Under the pieces are notes generated by a model, which saw only the letters and a program-made list of their open reading frames with translations, searched no databases and was not told the DNA's origin. From positions 1 through 27,493 of the forward strand of contig JAHEJE010000003.1 in NCBI GenBank assembly GCA_024639035.1: a DNA stretch of 27,493 nt. Direction: 5' to 3'. Position numbers and translations under genes: made by a program. Of the stretch, positions 14,840-22,371 are shown in pieces; positions within the stretch are counted from its first letter, which is position 1, and the number at the start of each line of letters is the position of its first letter. The DNA comes from Alphaproteobacteria bacterium (lineage in GTDB: Bacteria; Pseudomonadota; Alphaproteobacteria; Rhizobiales; Aestuariivirgaceae).

Positions 14840-17800
14840 ATGATTCGATTGCGCCGAATATTTGGTTTGTTTGTGCTTGTGGTCGCAGTAGCCGCATCGT
14901 TTGCGCCCGCTTCGGCACAGGACAATGTTATCAGCGCCGCATTCAAGGCGCCGAGCATCGATCTGATTCCCGTCCTCAAGCTGGTAAAGAGCACCACCCC
15001 GAAAGCCGTTATTGAATTGCCGCCGGGAAGCAACGGCAGCAAGCGCCTGATGTCGCTCCAGGCCCGGCAGCAGAATGCCGAAGAGGTCAACTGGGTTGTA
15101 TTCTCATTGAAGAATACGGAATTGCGGCAGCAGGATCTGGTGCTCGCCATTCCCTATGCCGGGTTCATCGGGTCCGGCGTGCTTTGGCCGGCCGCAGAAG
15201 GCAGCAAGATCCGCGGACTTCAGGTATCAGAAGCGTTGAAGGCCGTTCGGCTCCAGGTGCCCAGTGTAGACGCGATCGCTCTGACCGTGCCTCCGGGCGC
15301 TTCTCTTACCTACGCAATCGAACTTCCGGGTGAATCGATAGACGATGTACGGTTGTGGCGCCGCGCCGCGTTCGATGACAAGTCCAGGCAGCACGCATTC
15401 TTCCGTGGAGTCGTCCTGGGCATCACGTTGCTGATTGCGATAGGTATTTCCTGCCTTTTCATCGTCAAGCCCCAGGCGGTGTTCCCCGCAGCAGCGCTGT
15501 TTTCCTGGAGCGCGATCGCCTTCATCATGATGAACACCTTCTCACTTCCGGCCGCTCTGCAAAGTGCTGGCGATCTGATCGGCCGCGCCGGGTTGCGGGC
15601 GGTGGTGGAGTCCCTGATGTTGGCCGGCGTTGCTGCCACCTTCCTTACCTATCTTGAATTGCGCCATAAGTCTCTCGTGGCCTACGGCGTGCTCCTGAGT
15701 GTCCTGCTGGCCAGTCTCGCGCTTTTGGGCGCCGCCTTTTATGTGCCTATACAGGCCCAAGGCGTGGCTCGGTTGGCGTTTGCGGCCACAGCTGTTTTCG
15801 GCACTCTGGTGACGATTTATTATTGGAGCCAAGGCTCGGCGCGCAGCCAGAGCGGACTGTTGCCCGCCCTGCTGCTTTCTGCCTGGGTAACGATCGCCGC
15901 TGTCGCCAGCATGGGACTCGTTCAAACCTCGATCCTGTTGCCGATCACCACCGTTGGCCTGGTGCTCGTGCTGGTCACGATAGCGCTCTCGCTTCTGCCG
16001 GTCGCTTTCGGCAATGCAATCGGGTCTGCTTTCTTCATGCAGGATGCCGGCCGCCGGGCTCTGGCTCTGGCCGGTTCGGAAATGTCGGTGTGGGACTGGA
16101 ACATCGAGAACAATCAACTTTACATTGGCCCCGAAGTGGAACGCGCTCTGGGCGTGCCGAATGGCTCCGTCGCTGCTGGCGGTATCAATGCCTGGGCTGG
16201 CCTGGTGCACCCCGCCGACAAGTCCGCTTACTTTGCTGCGGTCGAAAGTGCCGAACGTCGCGGCCGCGGACATTTCAGGCAAAGCTTCCGCTTGCGCCGC
16301 TCCGACGGTACCTATCGCTGGTATCAATTGCGCGCCCGCGCCATCAATGGTGCTAATGGTGCATCGCGTTTGATCGGCACGCTGTGCGATATCACCGCGC
16401 AAAAGCGCGCAGAGGATAGTATCCTGGTTGACGCAGTCCATGACCGGGTGACCGGACTGCCGAACCGGGCCCTGTTCATTGACCGGCTGAGTGCTGCCAT
16501 TCAGCGAAGCCTGGAGGCTCCAGGCACTCGCATATGTGTTGTTGTCATCGATCTGGACCGCTTCCGCAGTGTGAATGAGAGATTGGGCCATGAGGTCGGC
16601 GATAGTCTGCTCAGCGTCACTGCCCGGCGCATTGCTCTATTCCTGTCACCGGGCGATACGCTTGCCCGGTTGCCGGGAAATCAGTTTGCAGTTCTGCTGG
16701 AGGATACCGCCAACGCGCGCGAGGTCGGGGCGTTTTGCGAACAGTTGCGCGATACGCTTGCGCAACCGGTCAATCTCCGTCCCCAGGAAGTCTATGTCAC
16801 CGCGAGCATGGGCATTGCGCTTCTTGGCGACCCGCGCCAGCTTCCGGCCGAACTCCTCAAGGATGCCGAAGTGGCGTTGTACGAAGCCAAGCGCCGCGGC
16901 CAGCAGATGATCCAGTTCTTCACGCCCGACATGCGCGCCGATCCTGTCGCCCGGACGGTTCTGGAAAATGAACTCGAAGGAGCCGTTGAACGTGGCGAGA
17001 TCGTTGTTTTCTATCAACCGATACAACGCATTCCCGACGGCCAACTCGCCGGCTTTGAAGCGCTTGTGCGCTGGAACCATCCGATTGATGGCTTGCGCGA
17101 ACCTGCCACGTTCATTCCGTTTGCCGAGCAAACCGGACTGATCAAACCCATTGGGCATTTCGTCCTGCTCGAAGCCGTCCGCCAGCTCGGGATATGGCAA
17201 CGCGCCTTCCGACCCACTGATCCGTTGTTCGTCACGGTCAACATTTCCTCTGAGCAATTGCTGGATTTCGCCCTCGTCAATGACGTCAAGGTCGTACTGA
17301 CCCGCGAAGGCATTGCGCCTCAAACGTTGAAACTCGAACTGACCGAGACCCTGGCCATGCAGAACATCGAACTGTCGATGCAAATCCTGCAGCAAATCAA
17401 GGACCTGGGCGTCGGTTTGGCATGTGACGATTTCGGCACCGGCTATTCGGCACTGTCAAATCTCAGGAGGCTTCCTTTCGATACCCTGAAGCTGGACCGT
17501 GAGTTTCTTGAGTCGGATGCGGATGCCGAGAAATCCGAGATCATTCTGGAATCGCTGATCTTGATGGCGCACGATCTTGAGCTTGATGTCGTGGTGGAAG
17601 GCGTTGAGAATTCCGACCAACTCGAACAGCTACAAGAATTCGAATGCGATTTCGCCCAGGGCTTCTTCATTGGCGGTCCGGTCAGTCCGCAGCACGTCAT
17701 CGAGGCCTTGGGAAGTGTGCCCTACAGTCAGCAGACCGATGGCAAACAGGCCGCAGCGACCTGGGAGATGCTGCGTGGCGCCAGCCAGCCCGATACGGTA

Positions 17801-18613
17801 TTCACGCCCGATGCTTCAGCCTCGACAGCCGGCGCACCTGGCCCGACGCCCGGCGCCACCGGCCGGCCTCAGCCGGCTGCCCGCCAAATGCAACTCAACC
17901 TCGAACCCGATTCCCCAATAAGTCTGTCCGAACTCAGCGCCTGTGCCGCCGAAGACAGTCCGTGCCATGCCGACAGCGTATGGCCGGCAGATGACGAAGT
18001 GATCGCCATCCCCGCCAGGAGCGATAGTCGCGATATCGCGGCCGCCGGTTTGAGCGACCCGGATGCGAAAGAGCCGGACGCCACAGCTTCGGTCAAGCCG
18101 CCGGCTGGCGATATCGAGCCTCGGGTAAGCGATGCCTCGGATATTCAGTCACCCTCCAAACCGGATTCAGAGCCTGAGCCAAAGCAGGAGTTACCAGAGC
18201 TAGAGTCAAAGCTGGAGCCACCAGAACCAGAACCGGCGAAGGCGTCCTGTGCACCCGCACAAAAGCCAGCCACCTCGGTGCAACCGCGCGTAAACCCGCC
18301 GGCGCAAGCAAAGACAGACGCCCCAACGCCGAAGGCGGAGAAACAAGATCCGTCCAAGACCTGTGATGCAGATGGCAAGGATGATGCCGACAAAACTTCC
18401 GGAAAAACAGGTCCAGCCGAGAAATCCAAACCCGTCAAAGCAGTGAAGAAAACACCAGCTGCGTCGAGCGAGGACGCTAAGACTTCGACCAGCACCAAGA
18501 CTGCCAAGACAACACCGGCGAAGAAGACCGCGCGCAAGAGGGTTGCGAAAAATCCGCTTGCCAAGAAATTGCGCCGGGCGGCCAAGACCCGGGCGCGCAA
18601 ACAGAGTTCCTGA
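14840..18613 (+). CDS. Membrane PAS-GGDEF-EAL protein with degenerate GGDEF and long charged tail
   Basis: A 1257-residue c-di-GMP signalling protein. Order: signal peptide (about 1-26, ending ASAQ); periplasmic domain (about 27-185); seven hydrophobic helices (about 186-400), resembling 7TMR-DISM receptors; PAS domain (about 410-525, WDWNIENN to GTLCDITAQKRAED); GGDEF domain (about 530-695); EAL domain (about 705-955); then a ~300-residue low-complexity tail. The GGDEF signature is replaced by PGNQF at 612-616 and the RxxD inhibitory site is missing, so cyclase activity is unlikely. The EAL domain keeps GFEALVRWNHP (Glu740), VNISSEQ, KLELTET, DDFGTGYS, LKLDREF, EGVEN and QGFFIGGP, so phosphodiesterase activity is likely. 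The tail is Pro/Glu-rich, then strongly Lys/Ala-rich and histone-H1-like at the end. The ribosome binding site is weak. The ligand is unknown. Confidence 0.93.
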   Translation: MIRLRRIFGLFVLVVAVAASFAPASAQDNVISAAFKAPSIDLIPVLKLVKSTTPKAVIELPPGSNGSKRLMSLQARQQNAEEVNWVVFSLKNTELRQQDLVLAIPYAGFIGSGVLWPAAEGSKIRGLQVSEALKAVRLQVPSVDAIALTVPPGASLTYAIELPGESIDDVRLWRRAAFDDKSRQHAFFRGVVLGITLLIAIGISCLFIVKPQAVFPAAALFSWSAIAFIMMNTFSLPAALQSAGDLIGRAGLRAVVESLMLAGVAATFLTYLELRHKSLVAYGVLLSVLLASLALLGAAFYVPIQAQGVARLAFAATAVFGTLVTIYYWSQGSARSQSGLLPALLLSAWVTIAAVASMGLVQTSILLPITTVGLVLVLVTIALSLLPVAFGNAIGSAFFMQDAGRRALALAGSEMSVWDWNIENNQLYIGPEVERALGVPNGSVAAGGINAWAGLVHPADKSAYFAAVESAERRGRGHFRQSFRLRRSDGTYRWYQLRARAINGANGASRLIGTLCDITAQKRAEDSILVDAVHDRVTGLPNRALFIDRLSAAIQRSLEAPGTRICVVVIDLDRFRSVNERLGHEVGDSLLSVTARRIALFLSPGDTLARLPGNQFAVLLEDTANAREVGAFCEQLRDTLAQPVNLRPQEVYVTASMGIALLGDPRQLPAELLKDAEVALYEAKRRGQQMIQFFTPDMRADPVARTVLENELEGAVERGEIVVFYQPIQRIPDGQLAGFEALVRWNHPIDGLREPATFIPFAEQTGLIKPIGHFVLLEAVRQLGIWQRAFRPTDPLFVTVNISSEQLLDFALVNDVKVVLTREGIAPQTLKLELTETLAMQNIELSMQILQQIKDLGVGLACDDFGTGYSALSNLRRLPFDTLKLDREFLESDADAEKSEIILESLILMAHDLELDVVVEGVENSDQLEQLQEFECDFAQGFFIGGPVSPQHVIEALGSVPYSQQTDGKQAAATWEMLRGASQPDTVFTPDASASTAGAPGPTPGATGRPQPAARQMQLNLEPDSPISLSELSACAAEDSPCHADSVWPADDEVIAIPARSDSRDIAAAGLSDPDAKEPDATASVKPPAGDIEPRVSDASDIQSPSKPDSEPEPKQELPELESKLEPPEPEPAKASCAPAQKPATSVQPRVNPPAQAKTDAPTPKAEKQDPSKTCDADGKDDADKTSGKTGPAEKSKPVKAVKKTPAASSEDAKTSTSTKTAKTTPAKKTARKRVAKNPLAKKLRRAAKTRARKQSS

Positions 18614-18642
18614 CGAACCGGCACGTCCCGCGCCAACCGGAA

Positions 18643-19230
18643 TTAGGCGTGACCCGCCTGAGAAGAGAGCATTGACAGGTCGATGCCGATTTTCTTAAGC
18701 GCGGCCTGATAGCGTTGATCAATGTCCAGATCGAACAGCAGGCTCTCATCGGATTCGCAGTGCAGCCATCCGTTCTGTTGGATTTCATGCTCAAGCTGGC
18801 CAGGAGCCCATCCGGAATATCCCAGCGCCAGCAGGGCATGGCGTGGGCCTTCGCCGGTGGCGATCGCCCGCAGGACATCCAGCGTGGCGGTCAGGCCGAT
18901 TTGCTCATCTATCGGCAGGGTGCTGTCGGCCACGAAATAGTCCGTCGTGTGGAGCACAAAGCCGCGCCCGGTTTCTACCGGTCCACCGAACTGGACATGA
19001 AAATCCCTGGTTTGCGGAGGCAGCTTGATCTGGTCGTCTTCCGGTAGGATGTCGAGACGCTTGAGCATGTCCTCGAACGTCACATCCGCAACGGTCTTGT
19101 TGATCACAAGCCCCATCGCACCATCGGGTGAATGCGCACACACAAAAACCACCGATCGGTCAAATCGCGGATCGCCAATGCCCGGCATCGCGATGAGTAT
19201 CTGCCCTTCAAGGTATTGCGGTGAGTCCAT
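18643..19230 (-). CDS. YqgE/AlgH (UPF0301) family protein
   Basis: A 195-residue UPF0301 protein (YqgE/AlgH), cytoplasmic and of uncertain biochemical role. Family landmarks are YLEGQILIAMPGIGDPRFDRSV at the N terminus, HSPDGAMGLVINK near 33, FGGPVETGRGFVLH near 81 and ALLALGYSGWAPGQLEHEI near 131. Length is normal and the ATG at 19228-19230 fits the family start. It is convergent with the EAL gene, the two stops separated by only 29 bases, and divergent from the DsbD-alpha-like gene across a 161-base gap in which I found no clear promoter for either strand. Confidence 0.95.
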   Translation of the reverse strand: MDSPQYLEGQILIAMPGIGDPRFDRSVVFVCAHSPDGAMGLVINKTVADVTFEDMLKRLDILPEDDQIKLPPQTRDFHVQFGGPVETGRGFVLHTTDYFVADSTLPIDEQIGLTATLDVLRAIATGEGPRHALLALGYSGWAPGQLEHEIQQNGWLHCESDESLLFDLDIDQRYQAALKKIGIDLSMLSSQAGHA

Positions 19231-19391
19231 CTTTGTGCACCAGTTTAGCGTCTCTCAATCCTAGCGCGGAAAACCATGGCGATAAAGCCATTCGGAAAAA
19301 GTTGCTTCTTGGTCTCGCAAGCATTCTGTGTTGTCTGCACTGACACGATTGTGATTCGGACTTTACGGATTGCTACCGCCATAAGCGTAAC

Positions 19392-20249
19392 ATGAAGTCC
19401 TGTTCCTGCTCATTCGGTTGTCCAATGAACCTCTTTGTCGCACAAGCGCTGGCCAGTTTGACCCTATTTGCGGGACTGACCGTTTCTGCCCGCGCCGACG
19501 AATTGGGCGAACGCAAACAATTCAGCCATTCCACCGTGGCCCTTCTCCACGGTGCCGAAAACGGTGGCCGGTGGCAGGCCGGTCTTCAGATCAAACTACC
19601 GGGCAACTGGAAGACCTACTGGAAAGTGCCCGGCGATGCTGGCATACCGCCGGATTTCGATTGGTCCGGCTCTGAAAATCTGCACGCGGTGGAGGTTTTC
19701 TGGCCGACACCGCGGCGATACCGCGACCAGGCCGGCGAGAGCATCGGCTACAAGCACGATGTGGTTTTTCCGATCACGGTAACACCTAGCAAGGTTGCGC
19801 AACCGGTCCATCTGCGGTTGAAACTCTTTTACGCAGCGTGCGATGACATCTGTGTGCCGGGTCAGGCCGAACTGGCGATACAACTGTCGAATAGGGGAGG
19901 TCGGCCATCGGACATCGCCTTGATCGATGAATTTGTGGCCAAGGTCCCGATGCCAACCCATCAGCGTCTCAAGGTGCATCAGGCCAGCCTTGCAGCTGAC
20001 GGCGTCAAGCCCAGCCTTGAAGTTTCGGTTTCCGGCGTCGAGCCGGGTGAAGATGCCGATATTTTCGTAAGCGGGCCTGAATTGGCCTATTTCCGCCAAC
20101 CGGAATTGATCGGCGCGACCTCCGGCCTGCGCACCTATCGCCTGATTGTCGATGGCGCAGACCAGCCGAATGCACTAAAAGATCAGGACTTGGAAATCGT
20201 CGTCACGACCGCCGATGCAGCGATCAGTTACAAGATGACGACCGAGTAG
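19392..20249 (+). CDS. Stand-alone DsbD-alpha-like periplasmic protein
   Basis: A 285-residue exported protein resembling the N-terminal (alpha) domain of DsbD/ScsB thiol-disulfide reductases. The hydrophobic segment at about 13-30 ending VSARAD looks like a signal peptide. The conserved aromatic/proline blocks GNWKTYWKVPGDAGIPP and FWPTPRRY are present, and the redox pair is Cys150/Cys154 in AACDDICVPG. The DsbD membrane domain and the C-terminal thioredoxin domain are absent, so the protein must receive electrons from another partner. The start is uncertain: ATG at 19392 gives an extra cysteine-rich head (MKSCSCSFGCP), while ATG at 19425 gives a compact signal peptide. Neither has a strong ribosome binding site. 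It is followed 29 bases later by a peroxiredoxin gene, so a shared thiol-redox role is plausible. Confidence 0.85.
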   Translation: MKSCSCSFGCPMNLFVAQALASLTLFAGLTVSARADELGERKQFSHSTVALLHGAENGGRWQAGLQIKLPGNWKTYWKVPGDAGIPPDFDWSGSENLHAVEVFWPTPRRYRDQAGESIGYKHDVVFPITVTPSKVAQPVHLRLKLFYAACDDICVPGQAELAIQLSNRGGRPSDIALIDEFVAKVPMPTHQRLKVHQASLAADGVKPSLEVSVSGVEPGEDADIFVSGPELAYFRQPELIGATSGLRTYRLIVDGADQPNALKDQDLEIVVTTADAAISYKMTTE

Positions 20250-20278
20250 GGTGATCAGATGGTTGAGGATTGGGCAAA

Positions 20279-20773
20279 ATGGACATGGTGATCAAAACAG
20301 GCGATAAACTGCCTTCGGCAATTGTGACCACAATGACCTCTGAAGGTCCGTCGCAGATAGACCTGCGAGATCTTGTCGCCGGCAAGAAGGTGGTGCTGTT
20401 TGCGGTTCCAGGCGCCTTTACGCCGACCTGCCATGCCCACCATTTGCCAGGCTTCATCGCCAATGCGGAGGCCTTGAAGGCAAAGGGCGTCGACATGATC
20501 GGCTGCATATCAGTCAACGATGTTTTCGTACTCGACGCATGGGCCAGGCAAAGCGGTGTCGATGGCGAGATTTCCTTCCTTGCCGATGGCAATGGCGATT
20601 TCACCCGCGCTATCGGCATGCAGATGGACGCGTCGGCCTTCGGCATGGGCGAGCGCTCAAAACGCTATGCAATGATTGTCGATGACGGCACAGTTCAGGC
20701 GATGTTCGAGGAACAGGCGCCCAGCCAGGCGGTAGAAAGTGGCGCGGAAAACATCCTGGCCGCTCTCGGCTGA
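20279..20773 (+). CDS. Peroxiredoxin, Prx5-like
   Basis: A 164-residue peroxiredoxin of the Prx5/AhpC-TSA type that reduces hydrogen peroxide or organic peroxides. The peroxidatic Cys51 lies in the motif PGAFTPTC followed by HAHHLPGF, and the second conserved block is GCISVNDVFVLDAWAR with Cys76. No C-terminal resolving cysteine comparable to that of animal Prx5 is present, so a 1-Cys-like or glutathione/glutaredoxin-linked mechanism is likely. GAGGA (20265-20269) stands 9 bases before the ATG at 20279 and decides this start over a TTG at 20270. It lies 29 bases after the DsbD-alpha-like gene. Its stop abuts the stop of rnhA on the other strand. Confidence 0.94.
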   Translation: MDMVIKTGDKLPSAIVTTMTSEGPSQIDLRDLVAGKKVVLFAVPGAFTPTCHAHHLPGFIANAEALKAKGVDMIGCISVNDVFVLDAWARQSGVDGEISFLADGNGDFTRAIGMQMDASAFGMGERSKRYAMIVDDGTVQAMFEEQAPSQAVESGAENILAALG

Positions 20774-21238
20774 CTACCGCGCATTCCTGCGGGACTTCTT
20801 GAACGGTTCCATGCCCTCGCGCGCGAGCAGATCGGCGCGCTCGTTTTCTGCATGTCCGGCGTGTCCCTTGACCCAGTGCCAGGAAATCTCATGCCTGGCG
20901 AGAGCCTCATCGAGTTGTTGCCAGAGTTCGGCATTCTTCACCGGCTTCTTCTGCGCCGTCTTCCAGCCATTGCTGCGCCAGCGCTTGATCCATTGCGTGA
21001 TCCCGTCCTTCACGTAGGATGAATCGGTGTAGAGATCGATCCTGCACGGTCGCCTTAGGGCCTCGAGCGCTCTGATGGCCGCGGTCAGTTCCATGCGGTT
21101 GTTGGTCGTAGACGGGCTGCCGCCGGAAAGTTCCTTTTCCGTGCTGCCATGGCGCAAGATAGCGCCCCAGCCGCCCGGGCCGGGGTTGCCTGAGCAGGCG
21201 CCATCGGTAAAGATTTCAACCCGTGTTTCCCCGCTCAT
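20774..21238 (-). CDS. rnhA: Ribonuclease HI
   Basis: A 154-residue RNase HI, which cuts the RNA strand of RNA/DNA hybrids in the cytoplasm. The catalytic carboxylates are in place: Asp12 (FTDGACSGNPGPGGWG), Glu50 (NNRMELTAA), Asp72 (YTDSSYVKDGI) and Asp136 (ENERADLLAR), with the activating His126 in KGHAGHAENE. The basic handle NGWKTAQKKPVKN is present. The ATG (21236-21238) overlaps the ispH stop in an ATGA arrangement, which suggests translational coupling. The stop codon directly touches the stop of the convergent peroxiredoxin gene with no spacer. Confidence 0.98.
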   Translation of the reverse strand: MSGETRVEIFTDGACSGNPGPGGWGAILRHGSTEKELSGGSPSTTNNRMELTAAIRALEALRRPCRIDLYTDSSYVKDGITQWIKRWRSNGWKTAQKKPVKNAELWQQLDEALARHEISWHWVKGHAGHAENERADLLAREGMEPFKKSRRNAR

Positions 21239-22215
21239 GCAGTGACGCTGATGTCCTCCGCCCGGCGCAGTTGCCGCGGCAGCTTGAATGATACGTTCTC
21301 ATCGCGCGTGCGAACGGTTTCAAGCGTGACATCGAAACGCCCCCTGAAAGCCTCGACAACTTCATCCACCAATACCTCAGGTGCCGAGGCGCCGGCTGTG
21401 ATCCCGACCGTTGCGGGCACCCCAATCTGTTCCCAATCCAAATCGGCACTGCGCTGGACCAGCATCGATCGGGAGCAGCCACTCTTCTTGGCGACTTCCA
21501 CCAGCCGTTGCGAATTCGAGCTGTTGGGCGCGCCGACAACCAACAGCAGGTCGCAGCGCGGCGCGATCTGCTTCACAACCTCCTGGCGGTTGGTCGTGGC
21601 GTAGCAGATGTCCTCCTTGTGAGGTCCGATGATGTCGGGAAACCGTGTTTTGAGTATGTTGATGATGCTGGTTGTATCATCGACCGAAAGCGTCGTTTGG
21701 GTGATGTAAGCCAGGTTCGAGGGATCTTTCGGCGCAAACATCTGGGCATCGTCTTCCGTTTCGATCAAGCTGATCGCGTTGTCGGGCAATTGGCCCATCG
21801 TGCCAACCACTTCCGGATGTCCGGCATGGCCGATCAGGACGATGTCGAGACCGTCGGTGTGGTGTCTTGCGGCTTCCATATGAACCTTGGACACCAGCGG
21901 GCAGGTGGCATCAAGATAGAAAAGGTTGCGCGCCTTTGCGTCAGCCGGTACCGATTTTGGGACACCATGGGCGGAAAAAATCACCGGATGATCGCCGTCC
22001 GGAACTTCATCGAGTTCTTCGACAAAGACCGCGCCCTTGGCCTTGAGGTCTTCGACCACAAACCGGTTGTGCACGATTTCGTGGCGGACATAGACCGGCG
22101 TGCCATATATCTCCAGTGCCCGCTCGACAATATCGATCGCCCGTACGACACCGGCACAAAATCCGCGCGGCGCCGCGAGCAGAATGGTCATGGGGGATCT
22201 GGCTGTGCTGGTCAT
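21235..22215 (-). CDS. ispH: 4-hydroxy-3-methylbut-2-enyl diphosphate reductase
   Basis: A 326-residue IspH (LytB), the iron-sulfur enzyme of the last step of the MEP isoprenoid pathway, producing IPP and DMAPP. The three cluster cysteines are visible: Cys20 (PRGFCAGVVRA), Cys105 (DATCPLVSKVH) and Cys204 (EDICYATTNRQ). The substrate-binding blocks VRHEIVHN, IFSAHGVPKSV, GHAGHPEVVGTMGQ and GAPNSSNSQRLVEVA are intact. The ATG at 22213-22215 is used here; an in-frame ATG eight codons later is possible. In many Hyphomicrobiales thrB lies between ispH and rnhA; here it is absent and the two genes overlap. Confidence 0.98.
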   Translation of the reverse strand: MTSTARSPMTILLAAPRGFCAGVVRAIDIVERALEIYGTPVYVRHEIVHNRFVVEDLKAKGAVFVEELDEVPDGDHPVIFSAHGVPKSVPADAKARNLFYLDATCPLVSKVHMEAARHHTDGLDIVLIGHAGHPEVVGTMGQLPDNAISLIETEDDAQMFAPKDPSNLAYITQTTLSVDDTTSIINILKTRFPDIIGPHKEDICYATTNRQEVVKQIAPRCDLLLVVGAPNSSNSQRLVEVAKKSGCSRSMLVQRSADLDWEQIGVPATVGITAGASAPEVLVDEVVEAFRGRFDVTLETVRTRDENVSFKLPRQLRRAEDISVTA

Positions 22216-22245
22216 CGCGGCGTCCTGTTTGTGAATCTTGCACGT

Positions 22246-22274
22246 AGATGGAAGTTGCCTGGGTGCCTTGTCAA
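22246..22274 (-). promoter_or_regulatory. Weak candidate promoter for ispH-rnhA
   Basis: On the minus strand TTGACA (22269-22274) is a perfect -35 hexamer about 55 bases upstream of the ispH ATG. The -10 region at 17-19 bases (TCCATC to CATCTA) is poor, so only the -35 is persuasive. Confidence 0.32.
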
Positions 22275-22327
22275 GTCGGCGCCGATGTTTACGCCGTTAA
22301 GGCAGTCGGTTTTGGTTCTGCGTCAGC

Positions 22328-22355
22328 TTGACACACTGGCTTTGCTGGCTACTTT
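22328..22355 (+). promoter_or_regulatory. gcvT: Candidate promoter for the glycine-cleavage operon
   Basis: TTGACA (22328-22333), preceded by C as in the alphaproteobacterial consensus, then 16 bases, then TACTTT (22350-22355). The predicted transcription start near 22361-22363 lies about 10 bases before the first paired base of the riboswitch leader at 22372, so the RNA would include the complete aptamer. The -35 is perfect and the -10 moderate. Confidence 0.5.
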
Positions 22356-22371
22356 GGGGCTAGCGCACTAT

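Noticed and set aside
15542..16591. 349-codon minus-strand frame inside the EAL gene
   Set aside because: Antisense to the membrane and PAS region of a gene with clear domains; no recognisable motif and no ribosome binding site noted.
19276..19291. ATGGC/GCCAT inverted repeat in the yqgE/DsbD-like gap
   Set aside because: A 5-bp stem with a 6-base loop is expected often by chance, and no T-run or symmetric operator pattern extends it.
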